From the NCBI RefSeq assembly GCF_021568285.1, contig NZ_JAKGTQ010000001.1:372001-436000 (forward strand): a DNA stretch of 64,000 nt, read 5' to 3'. How positions within the stretch are numbered: the first letter of the stretch is position 1; every line of letters begins with the position of its first letter. Positions 25,944-37,213 of this stretch are shown here, piece by piece. Source of the stretch: Rheinheimera sp. UJ63 (lineage in GTDB: Bacteria > Pseudomonadota > Gammaproteobacteria > Enterobacterales > Alteromonadaceae). The position numbers and the translations under genes are program-made. A model generated the notes under the pieces. It searched no databases, was not told where the DNA came from, and saw only the letters and a list, made by a program, of their open reading frames with translations.

Positions 25944-26019
25944 TGGTGCCCAGAGGCGGAATCGAACCACCGACACGCGGATTTTCAATCCGCTGCTCTA
26001 CCGACTGAGCTATCTGGGC
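25944..26019 (-). tRNA. tRNA-Phe (GAA)
   Basis: A 76-base cloverleaf with encoded CCA. The anticodon loop reads TTGAAAA (GAA), the acceptor GCCCAGA pairs with TCTGGGC, and the T arm has GGTTCGATTCC. Identical in sequence to the copy at 26144-26219. Confidence 0.97.
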
Positions 26020-26026
26020 AAAATAA

Positions 26027-26102
<76 letters not shown>

Positions 26103-26143
26103 AGCGACACTGTAAGATGTTACAACAATGACACCAAAATTCA

Positions 26144-26219
26144 TGGTGCCCAGAGGCGGAATCGAACCACCGACACGCGGATTTTCAATCCGCTGCTCTA
26201 CCGACTGAGCTATCTGGGC
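26144..26219 (-). tRNA. tRNA-Phe (GAA), first gene of the operon
   Basis: Identical to the tRNA-Phe at 25944-26019. It is the promoter-proximal gene of the Phe-Thr-Phe operon. Confidence 0.97.
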
Positions 26220-26229
26220 AATGCGGCGT

Positions 26230-26258
26230 ATTAAACGGATTTTGCCGAGTTAAGTCAA
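26230..26258 (-). promoter_or_regulatory. Sigma-70 promoter of the tRNA operon
   Basis: Minus strand: -35 TTGACT, 17-base spacer, -10 TTTAAT, then a GC-rich discriminator (ACGCCGC) just before the first tRNA, as in stringently controlled stable-RNA promoters. Confidence 0.75.
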
Positions 26259-26444
26259 TAAATATTTTTGAAAAGCATACTGACAGCCTATAACTTGAAC
26301 AAAAAGACCGTTTTCGAGTAATAAACACACTACGATAAGCTAAAAACAAACTGCTAATATTACTGCTTTTATGGGCAAAAACTTGTTAAGCTAGAAAACT
26401 GTAATTCCGGTTAATTTTGTTTCATTTAACGCTATGGAAGGTCA

Positions 26445-29192
26445 ATGGAAAACACGCATTTTACTAAACAAATATTTTTTCGGTTGGCGATTGTTTTACT
26501 GATTTGCCTCGCCATTCAAACATGGTTGTTTGGCTGGTTTACCGCTTCTGCGCAGCGCAGCTCTGAACAACTGCAACGACTCACCGCTGAAAGTATGGTG
26601 CTGGCACAAAGCCTTAGTCTGGTGCCCACTGATGATAAGGTCTTACAACAGCAGTTATTTTTACAAGCACGCAATAATGATCCCAGCCGGGCGTTCTATT
26701 TGTACAGCGTGACAGCCAAAGGCATTGAGCTTGAATTAAATACGGAAAATTTACCTAATGTGGTGCCCTCACCCACCCTGTCAAATATGGCCATTCGCCA
26801 AGATGATTTATTAATTGTGCACCGCATTTTACCGGGGCAAACGAATAAAGTATTAGTGTCATTACAATTACTGCCGCCCCCCAATTATCAACCCGCTCTC
26901 TTTGCGTTATTTATCGGGTTAATCACGGGGTTATTGTTACTCGCTGGCATCAGTTATCACTTATCGCAATTTTTTCGCGAACGCCTGCTGCCTCTGGCAT
27001 TAGGCACACGCAACGCCTTAGAGAAAGATCAGTTTGTACCCGGTTTTGACAGCCATGAAAACGATGTCTTTGGGCTGTTAGCAGAGCAAATCAATACGGT
27101 GTTTTATCGGCTACAACAAAGCACACAAGCCTTAAAAGCCTCAGAAGATAACATCAGCCAATTGAAGCGAGAAGTTGAGCATCGCATTAAAGAACGTACC
27201 GATGCTTTAGAAACAGCAAAATTAACGGCTGAAAAAGCCAATGAAGCCAAGTCGACTTTCTTAGCCACCATGAGCCATGAAATTCGTACCCCCATGAACG
27301 GCATTATCGGCACGATCGACTTGTTACGTAAAACGGAATTAAGTAACCCGCAATATCGCATGACTGATACGATCCGAGAATCCTCGTTTTCGTTATTACG
27401 GATCCTCGATGATATTTTGGATTTCTCTAAAATCGAAGCCGGCAAACTTGAGCTTGAAAATATCCCCGTGTCGCTGGTCGATATCATTGAAGCAGTGGGC
27501 CGCATCTTAGTCTCTGTGGCCTATCAGCGACAAATTGATTTAAAAATTTATATCGATCCGCGCATTCCCGATGGCTTAATGGGCGATCCTGTCCGCTTAC
27601 GGCAAATTCTGTATAACTTGGCGGGTAACGCTATTAAATTTACAGAAACCACAACAGAGAAAACCGGAGTGGTGGTGGTCAGCGCTCGGTTATTAGAAGA
27701 GAACATGGATTTCAGCCAAATCCAATTGACGGTATCCGATAACGGCCGCGGCATGACACAGCGGCAAATTAGCTATGTTTTCCAGCCTTTTAACCAAGCA
27801 GAAGGTTCCATCACTCGGCGTTTTGGCGGTACAGGGTTAGGTTTATCTATTTGCCAATACCTCACCTCTTTGATGTATGGCGAAATAGATGCGAAGAGTG
27901 AACCGGGCAAAGGCTCTGAATTTCAAGTACGGCTGCCGATGCACCGCATTGAGAACGCTCGCTATCTGTCACAAAGCTTACTCAAAGATTTAGCTATTTG
28001 CCTGTTTAGCCAAGATAGCGACAATCAACATCACTTATCAGACTATCTGCTCTATTGCGGAGCCAACGTAGATATCGTGCTGAGCTTAGAGGCTCTGCAT
28101 CTTCGTGCCGAAAATCAACGAGAAGATGCGAAAACCCAGACGGTTTGGGTGCTAGATGCGACCTATGAACAAATCTCGGCAAGCGAAATAACATATTTAG
28201 TCACGCATCCCAAATTAACAAGCGTGAAGTTTGTGATTATCACTAACCAAACTGAATTAGCCGACTTGCTGTTTGATAATGTGATTTACGTGCATGGTAG
28301 CCCGATTTGCCGCACACAAATCTTGGAAGCCGTACAAATTATCTGCGGCCTAAAGGCGCGACCTAAACAACTTATCCAACCGACTAACCAAGCTTCATTG
28401 CAAGCTCCTAGTATTGAAACCGCGCGAAAAAATCGTGAGCTGGTATTGTTAGCTGAAGATAATCACATGAACCAACGCGTCATCGTAGAGCAGTTAAGTG
28501 CTTTGGGCTATGCCGTGGAAGTCGCTGATGATGGCGCTATCGCTCTTGAGAAATGGCGTGAACATCATTACGCGCTGGTATTAACCGATTTGCATATGCC
28601 TAATCTCAGTGGCTATGATCTGACGAAAGCCATTCGGTTAGAAGATTTACACCGACAAGACGATAGCCAATTTACCCGTATTATTGCCATTACCGCTAAT
28701 GCCATGAAAGGCGAAGAGCAAAAATGCCTGAGCGTGGGTATGGACGCTTATATCACCAAACCAATTGAATTGGTCACACTACAAAATGTCATGCAAAAAT
28801 GGTTACCGCTAAAACAGAGTGCTAAAGAACCAGCACAAGATACTGTTGAGCAAAATACTCTCTCGCCGATTTGTTTTACCACTTTAGCCAATTGCTTGGG
28901 TAATGATCCGGTTAAACATGAAGAATATTTAAATTATTTTATTAGTGAAGCGACCCCTGTCATTGGTAAATTAACGCAATTACACACGAGTCAGCAGCGT
29001 CAGGGCATTCGTAGTGAAGCTCATCAATTAAAAGCTATGGCAAAGAGTGTGGGTGCTTTACAAGTGGCCAACAAAGCGTTGAGTTTAGAGAAGATTGCGG
29101 AAACAGCAGATTTAAGTACGGTAGCGGAAACGATTGAACAATTAACCGATCAGTTTCATAACGTGATCCATTATGTGAAACAGCGCTATTGA
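26445..29192 (+). CDS. Hybrid sensor histidine kinase (HisKA-HATPase-REC-Hpt), BarA-like layout
   Basis: A 915-residue inner-membrane kinase. TM segments at about 10-32 and 150-172 enclose a periplasmic sensor; a HAMP-like linker and coiled coil (about 180-262) follow. The phosphorylated His is in [11 protein letters not shown] near 278, with ATPase motifs DNGRGM and [11 protein letters not shown]. Residues about 505-640 look like a REC domain without its Asp. A full REC follows ([11 protein letters not shown], phospho-Asp in LTDLHMP near 713, Lys in YITKP), then an Hpt with [14 protein letters not shown] (His near 859). The order resembles BarA/ArcB-type phosphorelays; I cannot name the partner. 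Stand-alone gene. Confidence 0.9.
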   Translation: MENTHFTKQIFFRLAIVLLICLAIQTWLFGWFTASAQRSSEQLQRLTAESMVLAQSLSLVPTDDKVLQQQLFLQARNNDPSRAFYLYSVTAKGIELELNTENLPNVVPSPTLSNMAIRQDDLLIVHRILPGQTNKVLVSLQLLPPPNYQPALFALFIGLITGLLLLAGISYHLSQFFRERLLPLALGTRNALEKDQFVPGFDSHENDVFGLLAEQINTVFYRLQQSTQALKASEDNISQLKREVEHRIKERTDALETAKLTAEKANEAKSTFLATMSHEIRTPMNGIIGTIDLLRKTELSNPQYRMTDTIRESSFSLLRILDDILDFSKIEAGKLELENIPVSLVDIIEAVGRILVSVAYQRQIDLKIYIDPRIPDGLMGDPVRLRQILYNLAGNAIKFTETTTEKTGVVVVSARLLEENMDFSQIQLTVSDNGRGMTQRQISYVFQPFNQAEGSITRRFGGTGLGLSICQYLTSLMYGEIDAKSEPGKGSEFQVRLPMHRIENARYLSQSLLKDLAICLFSQDSDNQHHLSDYLLYCGANVDIVLSLEALHLRAENQREDAKTQTVWVLDATYEQISASEITYLVTHPKLTSVKFVIITNQTELADLLFDNVIYVHGSPICRTQILEAVQIICGLKARPKQLIQPTNQASLQAPSIETARKNRELVLLAEDNHMNQRVIVEQLSALGYAVEVADDGAIALEKWREHHYALVLTDLHMPNLSGYDLTKAIRLEDLHRQDDSQFTRIIAITANAMKGEEQKCLSVGMDAYITKPIELVTLQNVMQKWLPLKQSAKEPAQDTVEQNTLSPICFTTLANCLGNDPVKHEEYLNYFISEATPVIGKLTQLHTSQQRQGIRSEAHQLKAMAKSVGALQVANKALSLEKIAETADLSTVAETIEQLTDQFHNVIHYVKQRY

Positions 29193-29233
29193 TGCTAACA
29201 GGCGTCAGCATCAATATTATTCGCTAACAACAC

Positions 29234-30097
<864 letters not shown>

Positions 30098-30105
30098 TTA
30101 ACTAA

Positions 30106-30483
30106 TTAAAATGGAAGAAATATCGGCTGCTTGCTCAGGGCAACCCGGATCATTAAACCAAGCCAGCCCAGTGCACCTAAAAACGATAACCAACGAATGG
30201 CGACAGTGCGCCCTTTTAAAGCAGAAAAACCCAAAGCGATGTAAGCAAACAGTGCGATAACTTTTTCGGTCAGCCACGGATTAACAAAGGGATACTGGGC
30301 AATGGTGATCATTAACGCCGCCGCCGATAACAATAAAAAGGTATCAACCACATGGGGCGCTATTTTAAAGAATTTACGCTGCAACAGCGGCGAGTCTTTT
30401 AAACGCAAAGCAAAGCGAATAAATAGCAGTGATACACTTAACGCCACCATTAACAAATGAATATGCTTAAACGCCATATACAT
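30106..30483 (-). CDS. sirB2: SirB2 family membrane protein (YchQ)
   Basis: A 125-residue inner-membrane protein with four hydrophobic segments, matching SirB2: FKHIHLLMVALSVSLLFIRF, the conserved HVVDTFLLLSA and the terminal ALGWLGLMIRVALSK. Family function is unclear. The reading frame extends upstream to a TTG at 30492, but ATG 30483 is nine bases from AGAGG and is taken as the start. In enterics sirB2 sits between prmC and kdsA with sirB1; here sirB1 is missing and an HD-GYP gene lies upstream. Confidence 0.88.
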   Translation of the reverse strand: MYMAFKHIHLLMVALSVSLLFIRFALRLKDSPLLQRKFFKIAPHVVDTFLLLSAAALMITIAQYPFVNPWLTEKVIALFAYIALGFSALKGRTVAIRWLSFLGALGWLGLMIRVALSKQPIFLPF

Positions 30484-30513
30484 AACAAACAACCTCTTGT
30501 GAATATCAATAAA

Positions 30514-32079
30514 TTAAAGTGGCGCTACGTTACCACTATCTGGATATTTTTGCAGTACGCCTTCAAGCTTCGATACAATCTGGTTAAAGGCTGCCACCAT
30601 TTTAGGTTCAAACTGCCGATTGACTTGCGCATTAATCTCAGCGGTGACTTGCTGTAAAGTCCAAGCTTCTTTGTAACAGCGACGATGCCTTAACGCATCA
30701 TAAACATCGGCCAATGCCGCAATACGCGCAAACACATGGATCTCTTCTGCCTTTTTACCATCAGGGTAGCCCGTACCATCCCAACGCTCATGATGTTCAC
30801 GTGCGATGATTGCGCCTGCCTGAATAATAGAACGCTTCGAATCTTTTAGTATGTTAAAACCGATGTTGGTGTGCTGTTTCATTACAGACCATTGCTCAGC
30901 GGTGAGTTTGTCCGGTTTATTTAAAATTTCATCAGGGATCCCCGCTTTACCAACATCATGCAGCGGCGCAGCATACATCAGTAATTCGGCATCCTCTTTG
31001 GCTAAACCATAGGCAATGGCTAACTCGTAACAAATAAAAGCAATGCGCCGTACGTGATTGCCGGTTTCCACCGAGCGCTGCTCAACCGCCTCACTTAACC
31101 GATAAACAATTTCACGCTGTGTATCTTCAACTTCGTGCTGTAATTGCACGTTTTCATAAGCAATTTGTACATTTTGTGCGAATAACTGCACCAACTTTTG
31201 TTGGTTTTCGCTCATCGGGCCGGGTAAACCAGATATATATAACAAAGACCCATGGGTAAATTTACTGCTGCAATACGCAACCAAATAATTATCACGATAC
31301 ACAATGGCTTTGGAACTTAACGCTTGCTCAAAGGCATCGAGTAAGGGTTTCTCAAGTACCTCTTGAATAGGTCGCCCTTCTTTTTGCTCAAATTCGCCTT
31401 GCCCAGCAAACACCACCAGCTCGCGTGGATCACTAGTGCGCACATTACCAGCAACTAAAGAAGAACTGACCAATAAAGCGTCTTGATCACAGCCAAGCAC
31501 CGAGGTCAGTTGTTGCAACACACCATCAATAAATTGTTCCATCGAATGTGAAGAAAACAAATCGACGGAGGCATCCATGATTTTCGCCAAGCCTTGTCGG
31601 CTCTGTTCGATGGAAATAATATCGCGGTAAGAGCGTAAGCTTGACATCATTACGGTAAATAACTTTTGCGCCGTCAACTCAGTTTTTGATTTGTAATCGT
31701 TGATATCATAATCCACTATTACCTGCCGCTCCGGCGCTTGCCCTGGCTGACCGGTACGTAAAATAATCCGCACAAATTGATTATTTAACTGCTCCCGAAT
31801 ATAACGCGCGACTTGTAAACCGGCATCATCGGTTTCCATCACGACATCGAGCAATACAATGGCAATATCGTGTTGTTCAGACATGATTTGCTGTGCTTCT
31901 GCGCCAGAATAGGCGCTGATAAATAATAATTTCTTTTGTTGAAAACTGAAGTCACTCAGTGCAAGACGTGTTACCACATGCACTTCAGACTCATCATCCA
32001 CGATCAATACTTTCCAAGTGCCATTGGATACTGTGACTTCTAACTGTGGTTCATCTGCAAACAAAAATTGCTCAGACAT
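30514..32079 (-). CDS. Response regulator REC-DUF3369-HD-GYP, probable c-di-GMP phosphodiesterase
   Basis: A 521-residue cytosolic protein in three parts. REC domain at about 20-145 (LIVDDESEVH, phospho-Asp in VLLDVVM, Lys in DYKSKTEL). DUF3369 at about 160-315, a GAF-like sensor typical of these proteins. HD-GYP at about 335-500 with APLHDVGKAGIPDEIL and HHERWDGTGYPDG, the full set expected for hydrolysing c-di-GMP. Start ATG 32079 with GGAGG/GGGAG upstream; a TTG at 32097 overlaps that RBS and is rejected. The cognate kinase is not adjacent. It is inserted in an otherwise conserved housekeeping gene order, 190 bases after prmC. Confidence 0.92.
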   Translation of the reverse strand: MSEQFLFADEPQLEVTVSNGTWKVLIVDDESEVHVVTRLALSDFSFQQKKLLFISAYSGAEAQQIMSEQHDIAIVLLDVVMETDDAGLQVARYIREQLNNQFVRIILRTGQPGQAPERQVIVDYDINDYKSKTELTAQKLFTVMMSSLRSYRDIISIEQSRQGLAKIMDASVDLFSSHSMEQFIDGVLQQLTSVLGCDQDALLVSSSLVAGNVRTSDPRELVVFAGQGEFEQKEGRPIQEVLEKPLLDAFEQALSSKAIVYRDNYLVAYCSSKFTHGSLLYISGLPGPMSENQQKLVQLFAQNVQIAYENVQLQHEVEDTQREIVYRLSEAVEQRSVETGNHVRRIAFICYELAIAYGLAKEDAELLMYAAPLHDVGKAGIPDEILNKPDKLTAEQWSVMKQHTNIGFNILKDSKRSIIQAGAIIAREHHERWDGTGYPDGKKAEEIHVFARIAALADVYDALRHRRCYKEAWTLQQVTAEINAQVNRQFEPKMVAAFNQIVSKLEGVLQKYPDSGNVAPL

Positions 32080-32286
32080 CTCGGTGGCTCCCTCCAAAAA
32101 ACTTATATGGTTATAAGCTGCTTTTCGTTACACGTCAAAAAATTTGTCACCATCCGCCTTGGGGGTTGTGCCTGATGATGGGGGCGTGCAAACAAAAAAG
32201 CTAAAGCACCTAATCGTGAAGAAAGCAGAGGGAGCTAATTAAGCTTTAAAGGATAGAAACAGCGCGAATGCTCTGCTAACCGGCAG

Positions 32287-33114
32287 CTAATTAAGTTGTC
32301 CGCCACTGATGCGCCAATGACCACCGTAGTCTTTCACCGAGCTCACTTGCTCAAAACCCGCCGCAACTAACATCTGTCTTACCAGCGGCGCTTGTTCAAA
32401 GCCATGCTCAAGCCACAACCAACCGCCTTGGGTCAGATGCTGGGGAGCATTAGTGATGATATGTTGCAAATCGGCATAGCCCTGCTCGGCAGCAACCAAA
32501 GCGCTTAAAGGCTCATAGCGTAAGGCACAAAGATGCGGATCTTCAGCTTCAATATAAGGGGGGTTACTGACGATTAACTGATATTGCTGTGCAGCAAGCT
32601 GACTAAACCAACGGCTTTGTTGCACTTGCACTTGAGGTAACTTTAAAGTAGCCGCATTACGCTGTGCTAAGGCGACGGCCTCTGGCTGAAGGTCAACCGC
32701 CGTGATCTGCCAAGTCGGGCGCTCACTCGCCAACGCTAAGGCAATAGCGCCAGTGCCAGTGCCTAAATCGAGTACTCTTGCATCAGCAGCTAAGGGCAGC
32801 GTTAAAACATGTTCTACCAACACTTCGGTATCAGGTCGAGGGATCAACGTACTGGGCGCTACAGCCAACTCTAAACCAAAAAAATGCCAGTAACCAAAAA
32901 TATAGGCTAAGGGCTCACCCGCTACACGCCGCTTTAACATGCGCTCGAGCTCTTGCAGTTCAGTGGCACTTAACAGACGTTCTGGATAAGTATATAAAAA
33001 ACTGCTGCTGCAGTTTAATACCCGACAGAGCAACAGCCGGGCTTCGTGTAGCGGGTTATCAGAACAGCTTTGCAGCAACGCGGCGCTATGCTGCAACCAA
33101 GGCTGCAGCTGCAT
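32287..33114 (-). CDS. prmC: Release factor glutamine methyltransferase
   Basis: A 275-residue SAM methyltransferase that methylates the Gln of the GGQ motif in release factors RF1/RF2. It has VLDLGTGTGAIALALA (SAM site), NPPY within VSNPPYIEAEDPHL, and IPRPDTEVLVE. Length equals E. coli PrmC (277). The start overlaps the prfA stop by one base (TAATG), so enzyme and substrate are translationally coupled. Confidence 0.97.
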   Translation of the reverse strand: MQLQPWLQHSAALLQSCSDNPLHEARLLLCRVLNCSSSFLYTYPERLLSATELQELERMLKRRVAGEPLAYIFGYWHFFGLELAVAPSTLIPRPDTEVLVEHVLTLPLAADARVLDLGTGTGAIALALASERPTWQITAVDLQPEAVALAQRNAATLKLPQVQVQQSRWFSQLAAQQYQLIVSNPPYIEAEDPHLCALRYEPLSALVAAEQGYADLQHIITNAPQHLTQGGWLWLEHGFEQAPLVRQMLVAAGFEQVSSVKDYGGHWRISGGQLN

Positions 33115-34205
33115 TAACGGTTTTCATCCGCTAACGCGGCTAATAAGTCAGCTTGATGCTCTTGCTTCAATGGCTCAATCACCAAGGCTAATTCACCTTC
33201 CATTACTTCGTTTAAGCGATAAATGGTTAAGTTAATTCGATGATCGGTTAAGCGGCCTTGTGGAAAGTTGTACGTGCGAATACGTTCTGAACGATCGCCA
33301 CTGCCCACTAATGAACGGCGAGTGTCTTGCTCTGCTAAACGGCGCTTTTCATCTTCGGCCGCTTGAATACGTGATTGCAGCACGCTCATCGCACGGGCAC
33401 GGTTTTTATGCTGCGAACGCTCATCCTGACACTCCACCACGATACCCGTTGGTAAGTGAGTGATCCGAATAGCGGAGTCAGTTCGGTTAACGTGCTGTCC
33501 ACCGGCGCCAGAAGCGCGGTAGGTATCCACCTTTAAATCAGCCGGATTGATTTCAATGGCTTCACTTTCTGGGATCTCCGGCATGATGGCCACAGTACAA
33601 GCGGAAGTATGCACCCGACCTTGCGATTCGGTTGCGGGTACGCGCTGCACACGATGGCCACCCGATTCAAATTTCAAGGTACCAAAGGCGCCCTCACCTT
33701 GAATATGTGCGATAACTTCTTTAAAACCACCGTGCTCACCATCACTGGCACTGACCACTTCTAAGCGCCAGCGTTGTTTTTCAGCAAAACGGCTGTACAT
33801 TCGAAACACATCACCGGCAAAAATGGCGGCTTCATCGCCACCGGCACCGGCGCGAATTTCTAAAAAGCAGCTATTGCTGTCGTTAGGATCTTTGGGCAGT
33901 AACAAAATTTGCAGTTCAGTATCAAGCGCTTCAATGCTGGCACGAGCAGATTTATACTCTTCTTGCGCCATTTCCCGCATGTCAGGATCGGGATCTTTTT
34001 GCATTTCTTCAGCCATTTGCAAATCGTCTTGCGCCTGACAATAGCTACGAAAGGCTTTGTTAAGATCTTCTAACTGACTAAATTCTTTTGATAACTCACG
34101 AAAACGTTTTTGATCGCTAATAACGCCTGCGTCACTTAGCAACGCTTGCACTTCTTCGTAGCGTTCTACTAAGGCTTCGAGCTTACGATATACCGACTCT
34201 TTCAT
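33114..34205 (-). CDS. prfA: Peptide chain release factor 1
   Basis: A 363-residue RF1, which reads UAA and UAG. The peptidyl-tRNA hydrolysis motif GGQ lies in [16 protein letters not shown], and the stop-codon region with [14 protein letters not shown] is typical. It is preceded by hemA at 18 bases and followed by prmC with a one-base overlap, the canonical gammaproteobacterial order. Confidence 0.97.
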   Translation of the reverse strand: MKESVYRKLEALVERYEEVQALLSDAGVISDQKRFRELSKEFSQLEDLNKAFRSYCQAQDDLQMAEEMQKDPDPDMREMAQEEYKSARASIEALDTELQILLLPKDPNDSNSCFLEIRAGAGGDEAAIFAGDVFRMYSRFAEKQRWRLEVVSASDGEHGGFKEVIAHIQGEGAFGTLKFESGGHRVQRVPATESQGRVHTSACTVAIMPEIPESEAIEINPADLKVDTYRASGAGGQHVNRTDSAIRITHLPTGIVVECQDERSQHKNRARAMSVLQSRIQAAEDEKRRLAEQDTRRSLVGSGDRSERIRTYNFPQGRLTDHRINLTIYRLNEVMEGELALVIEPLKQEHQADLLAALADENR

Positions 34206-34223
34206 TTTAACCTGTTAACCTGA

Positions 34224-35471
34224 TTATAAATCGACTAAGACCTTAACCAACTCGGACGCGTCCGGTTGCTCGGATTGTAATAATTGACGTATGGCTTGCG
34301 TTGGGCTGTGCATTAAACGATTACTCAGTTTATTGGCCATCTCTTGCAGCACTTTTTCGGGATCTTGCCCTGCGGCCAACTGGTTTTGTGCTCGGACAAG
34401 CAATTCTTGTTTCACTTGTTCGCAACGCTGCCGATAATCACGCAGCCAATCGGCTTTATCCTGTAAAAGTAACCATTGCTGAAACTCGTTAGCGCCCGTT
34501 TCGATCATCACCCCCGCTTGTGCAGCGGCATGTTGTCGATGGTTTAAATTTTGCGCCACAATGCTTTGTAAATCATCTACGGTGTAAAGGTAAGCATCTT
34601 CTAACTCAGACACCTGCTGCTCAATATCTCGCGGCACAGCTAAATCGACCAAGAACATCGGTTTATGCTTACGCTGCCGTAACGCCTGCTCAACCATCCC
34701 CTTGCCCACAATAGGTAAGGTACTGGCCGTTGAGGAAATCACAATATCGGCTTCAGCTAAACGAGATGGCACCTGCGCTAAGGTTAACACTTGGGCATTA
34801 AATTGCTTAGCCAGGTTTTCGGCTCGCTCATAGGTGCGGTTCGCCACGCTTAATTTAGTTGCGCCCTGCTCAGACAAATGCCGCGCAACCAGTTCAATGG
34901 TTTCACCTGCGCCAATCAAAAGTACCCGCACATTATCTAATTTGCCAAAAATCTGCTTTGCCAACGTAACGGCAGCAAAAGCAACCGATACCGCATTAGC
35001 GCCAATCTCTGTTTCGGTGCGCACGTCTTTAGCAACAGCAAAAGTCTTTTGAAAAAGCCGCTCGAATAATGGCTGGATCGTACCCGCTTGGCGCGATTGA
35101 TTATAAGACTGCTTCACCTGCCCAAAAATTTGCGGCTCACCCAACACCAAAGAATCTAACCCTGCCGCCACGCGCATTAAATGCTGCACCGCTTGCTGAT
35201 CTTGAAATAAGTAAAGGTGTGGTTGTAAATCCGGTAACGACAATTGATGAAACTGCGCTAACCACTGCACCACTTGCTCGGCTTGTTCAGCACCACCGCT
35301 AAAATACAGCTCGGTACGATTACAGGTAGACAAAATCACTGCATCGACCAACTGCAGTTTCGCTGCCAATTGTTGCAAGGCCTCAGGCACCTGTTCGGGT
35401 GCAAAAGCCAGCTTTTCGCGCAGCGCAACGGGAGCTGTTTTGTGATTTATGCCTAGTGCAAAAATAGCCAT
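34224..35471 (-). CDS. hemA: Glutamyl-tRNA reductase
   Basis: A 415-residue enzyme reducing Glu-tRNA to glutamate-1-semialdehyde, the first committed step of tetrapyrrole synthesis (heme, and the siroheme needed by NirB). Motifs: ALGINHKTAPVALREKLAF, the catalytic Cys in LSTCNRTELYF, LGEPQIFGQVK, LIGAGETIELVARHL (NADPH) and DLAVPRDIE. The frame extends to 35540, but residues before MAIFALGINH are not family-like. ATG 35471 gives the usual N-terminus; ATG 35483 is an alternative. It is divergent from lolB by 80 bases. Confidence 0.96.
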   Translation of the reverse strand: MAIFALGINHKTAPVALREKLAFAPEQVPEALQQLAAKLQLVDAVILSTCNRTELYFSGGAEQAEQVVQWLAQFHQLSLPDLQPHLYLFQDQQAVQHLMRVAAGLDSLVLGEPQIFGQVKQSYNQSRQAGTIQPLFERLFQKTFAVAKDVRTETEIGANAVSVAFAAVTLAKQIFGKLDNVRVLLIGAGETIELVARHLSEQGATKLSVANRTYERAENLAKQFNAQVLTLAQVPSRLAEADIVISSTASTLPIVGKGMVEQALRQRKHKPMFLVDLAVPRDIEQQVSELEDAYLYTVDDLQSIVAQNLNHRQHAAAQAGVMIETGANEFQQWLLLQDKADWLRDYRQRCEQVKQELLVRAQNQLAAGQDPEKVLQEMANKLSNRLMHSPTQAIRQLLQSEQPDASELVKVLVDL

Positions 35472-35551
35472 CACCTGTATCATGGTTTCTGTAGGGGGCG
35501 AATTGTACGAAAAAGCCCAGGTTAATAAAAGCAAAAGCAAAGGACTTTAGT

Positions 35552-36160
35552 GTGTCATTACCGAATAGCCGATGGAGTATGTTAGTTTTTGTGGCTTTAT
35601 TAAGCGCTTGTAGCCTAAAACCCAAGGTGCCACCCGTCGAGCCCGTGATGAACGCCGCGGCGCGACAACAACAATTAAACGCCATGCAAAGTTTTACCGT
35701 ACAAGCATCGATGGGCATTAAAGCGCCGAATGAATCGATCAGTGGTAATTTGCGTTGGCAGCAGATTAATGCCAACGATTTTCAAGCTCGGCTGGCTAAT
35801 ATGCTCGGTATCAGTTTATTTGAACTGACCCAGCAAACAGACTTTTCAGAATTACTGGTTAAAGGCGAACGTTATCAGGCGGCAGATGCCAGCAGTTTGT
35901 TGTGGCAATTAGCCGGTTGGTCTATTCCGCTGCATGATATGCCGTTATGGCTGCGCGGCTTACCTGGCGCCAGTGCCACCGAGTTGCAATATGACGCTGC
36001 TGGACGCTTAACCCGCTTTACGTTACAAGATAGCACCGGTATTCGCTGGCAATTAACGTATCGCAGCTTTTTTGCCGATGCGCTGTCGTTACCCAAGCAA
36101 CTAGAATTAAGCAGCGATGATACACACATTCGCTTAGTGATCCGGAGCTGGCAACCATGA
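35552..36160 (+). CDS. lolB: Outer-membrane lipoprotein receptor LolB
   Basis: A 202-residue lipoprotein that takes lipoproteins from LolA and places them in the outer membrane. Signal peptide with lipobox LLSAC (Cys near 20), then FTVQASMGIKAPNESISGNLRW, the barrel-like domain with a hydrophobic central loop (RLANMLGISLFELTQ). Start is GTG with AAAGGA five bases upstream. It is divergent from hemA and overlaps ispE by four bases, the conserved lolB-ispE-prs order. Confidence 0.93.
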   Translation: MSLPNSRWSMLVFVALLSACSLKPKVPPVEPVMNAAARQQQLNAMQSFTVQASMGIKAPNESISGNLRWQQINANDFQARLANMLGISLFELTQQTDFSELLVKGERYQAADASSLLWQLAGWSIPLHDMPLWLRGLPGASATELQYDAAGRLTRFTLQDSTGIRWQLTYRSFFADALSLPKQLELSSDDTHIRLVIRSWQP

Positions 36161-37008
36161 GTTTTTCGTTACCGGCAGTGGCCAAACTGAATTTATTTTT
36201 GCATATCACAGGCCGTCGCGCTGACGGTTACCATAATCTGCAAACGCTGTTTCAGATGCTTGATTATGGTGACCGCTTACATTTCAAAGCAGACAATAGC
36301 GGTGAAATAACGCTAAGTTGTAGCGATCCTTCACTTAACGGTAGCGATAACTTAATTTATCGTGCGGCTCAACTGCTGAAACCCTTTGCGCCCGCTGCAG
36401 CGGGCTGTCAGCTTTATTTAGAAAAAAACTTACCCATGGGTGGCGGCTTAGGCGGCGGCTCGTCTGATGCAGCAACGACCCTGCATGGTTTAAATAAGTT
36501 ATGGCAATTAGGTCTGTCTACCCAGCACCTTGCCGAACTGGGTTTACGCTTAGGCGCAGATGTCCCGGTTTTTGTGCATGGCACTACCGCCTTTGCTGAG
36601 GGGGTTGGCGAGCGCTTACAAGCTGTCGAATTACCCGAAAAAATTTATCTCGTGGTGACACCTCATTGTCATATTAGTACGGCGGCTATTTTCAGCCACC
36701 CGCAATTAAAACGTGATACGCCTACCATGGTTTTGGCTGATTTAATGCAACGCAATTGGCAAAATGATTGCCAGCCTTTGGTCGAACAGCTGTATCCGAT
36801 TGTTGCAATGACCTTACAGTGGTTGTTAGAATACGCCCCGTGTCGAATGACGGGTACTGGTGCAAGTGTGTTCGCCGAATTCCCGGACGCGGCCAGTGCT
36901 CAACATGCCCTAGCGAATTTGCCCGCATCATGCCAAGGCTTTATCGCAAGAGGGGTCAACCAGTCGCCATTATGGGCTGCGCTGACAGATACCGACTCTA
37001 ACAGCTGA
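36157..37008 (+). CDS. ispE: 4-diphosphocytidyl-2-C-methyl-D-erythritol kinase
   Basis: A 283-residue GHMP kinase in the MEP isoprenoid pathway. Evidence: PAVAKLNLFLHITGRRADGYH (substrate), ATP loop LPMGGGLGGGSSDAATTL near 90, and motif 3 MTGTGASVFAEF near 230. Length is the same as E. coli IspE (283). ATGA overlap with lolB. Confidence 0.97.
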   Translation: MSFSLPAVAKLNLFLHITGRRADGYHNLQTLFQMLDYGDRLHFKADNSGEITLSCSDPSLNGSDNLIYRAAQLLKPFAPAAAGCQLYLEKNLPMGGGLGGGSSDAATTLHGLNKLWQLGLSTQHLAELGLRLGADVPVFVHGTTAFAEGVGERLQAVELPEKIYLVVTPHCHISTAAIFSHPQLKRDTPTMVLADLMQRNWQNDCQPLVEQLYPIVAMTLQWLLEYAPCRMTGTGASVFAEFPDAASAQHALANLPASCQGFIARGVNQSPLWAALTDTDSNS

Positions 37009-37213
37009 TGTCACTAAACGTTAGGTATTACTGAATAAGTTGCTAACACGATCATTACGTTATACGTTGCAGGCAACGCAGCCTGATGACAGTGTGCATG
37101 GACGTTACACGCCAACGTAATAATATGTCGGTTTAACAACAAACTGGGTACGCTTAACCTTTGTGACGTTATAATGATTAAACCGGACTCACCACTGCCC
37201 TGAGGATCCTACC

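Noticed and set aside
35472-35540. N-terminal extension of hemA with a hydrophobic start
   Set aside because: The added residues are not family-like and come from reading through the hemA-lolB intergenic region.
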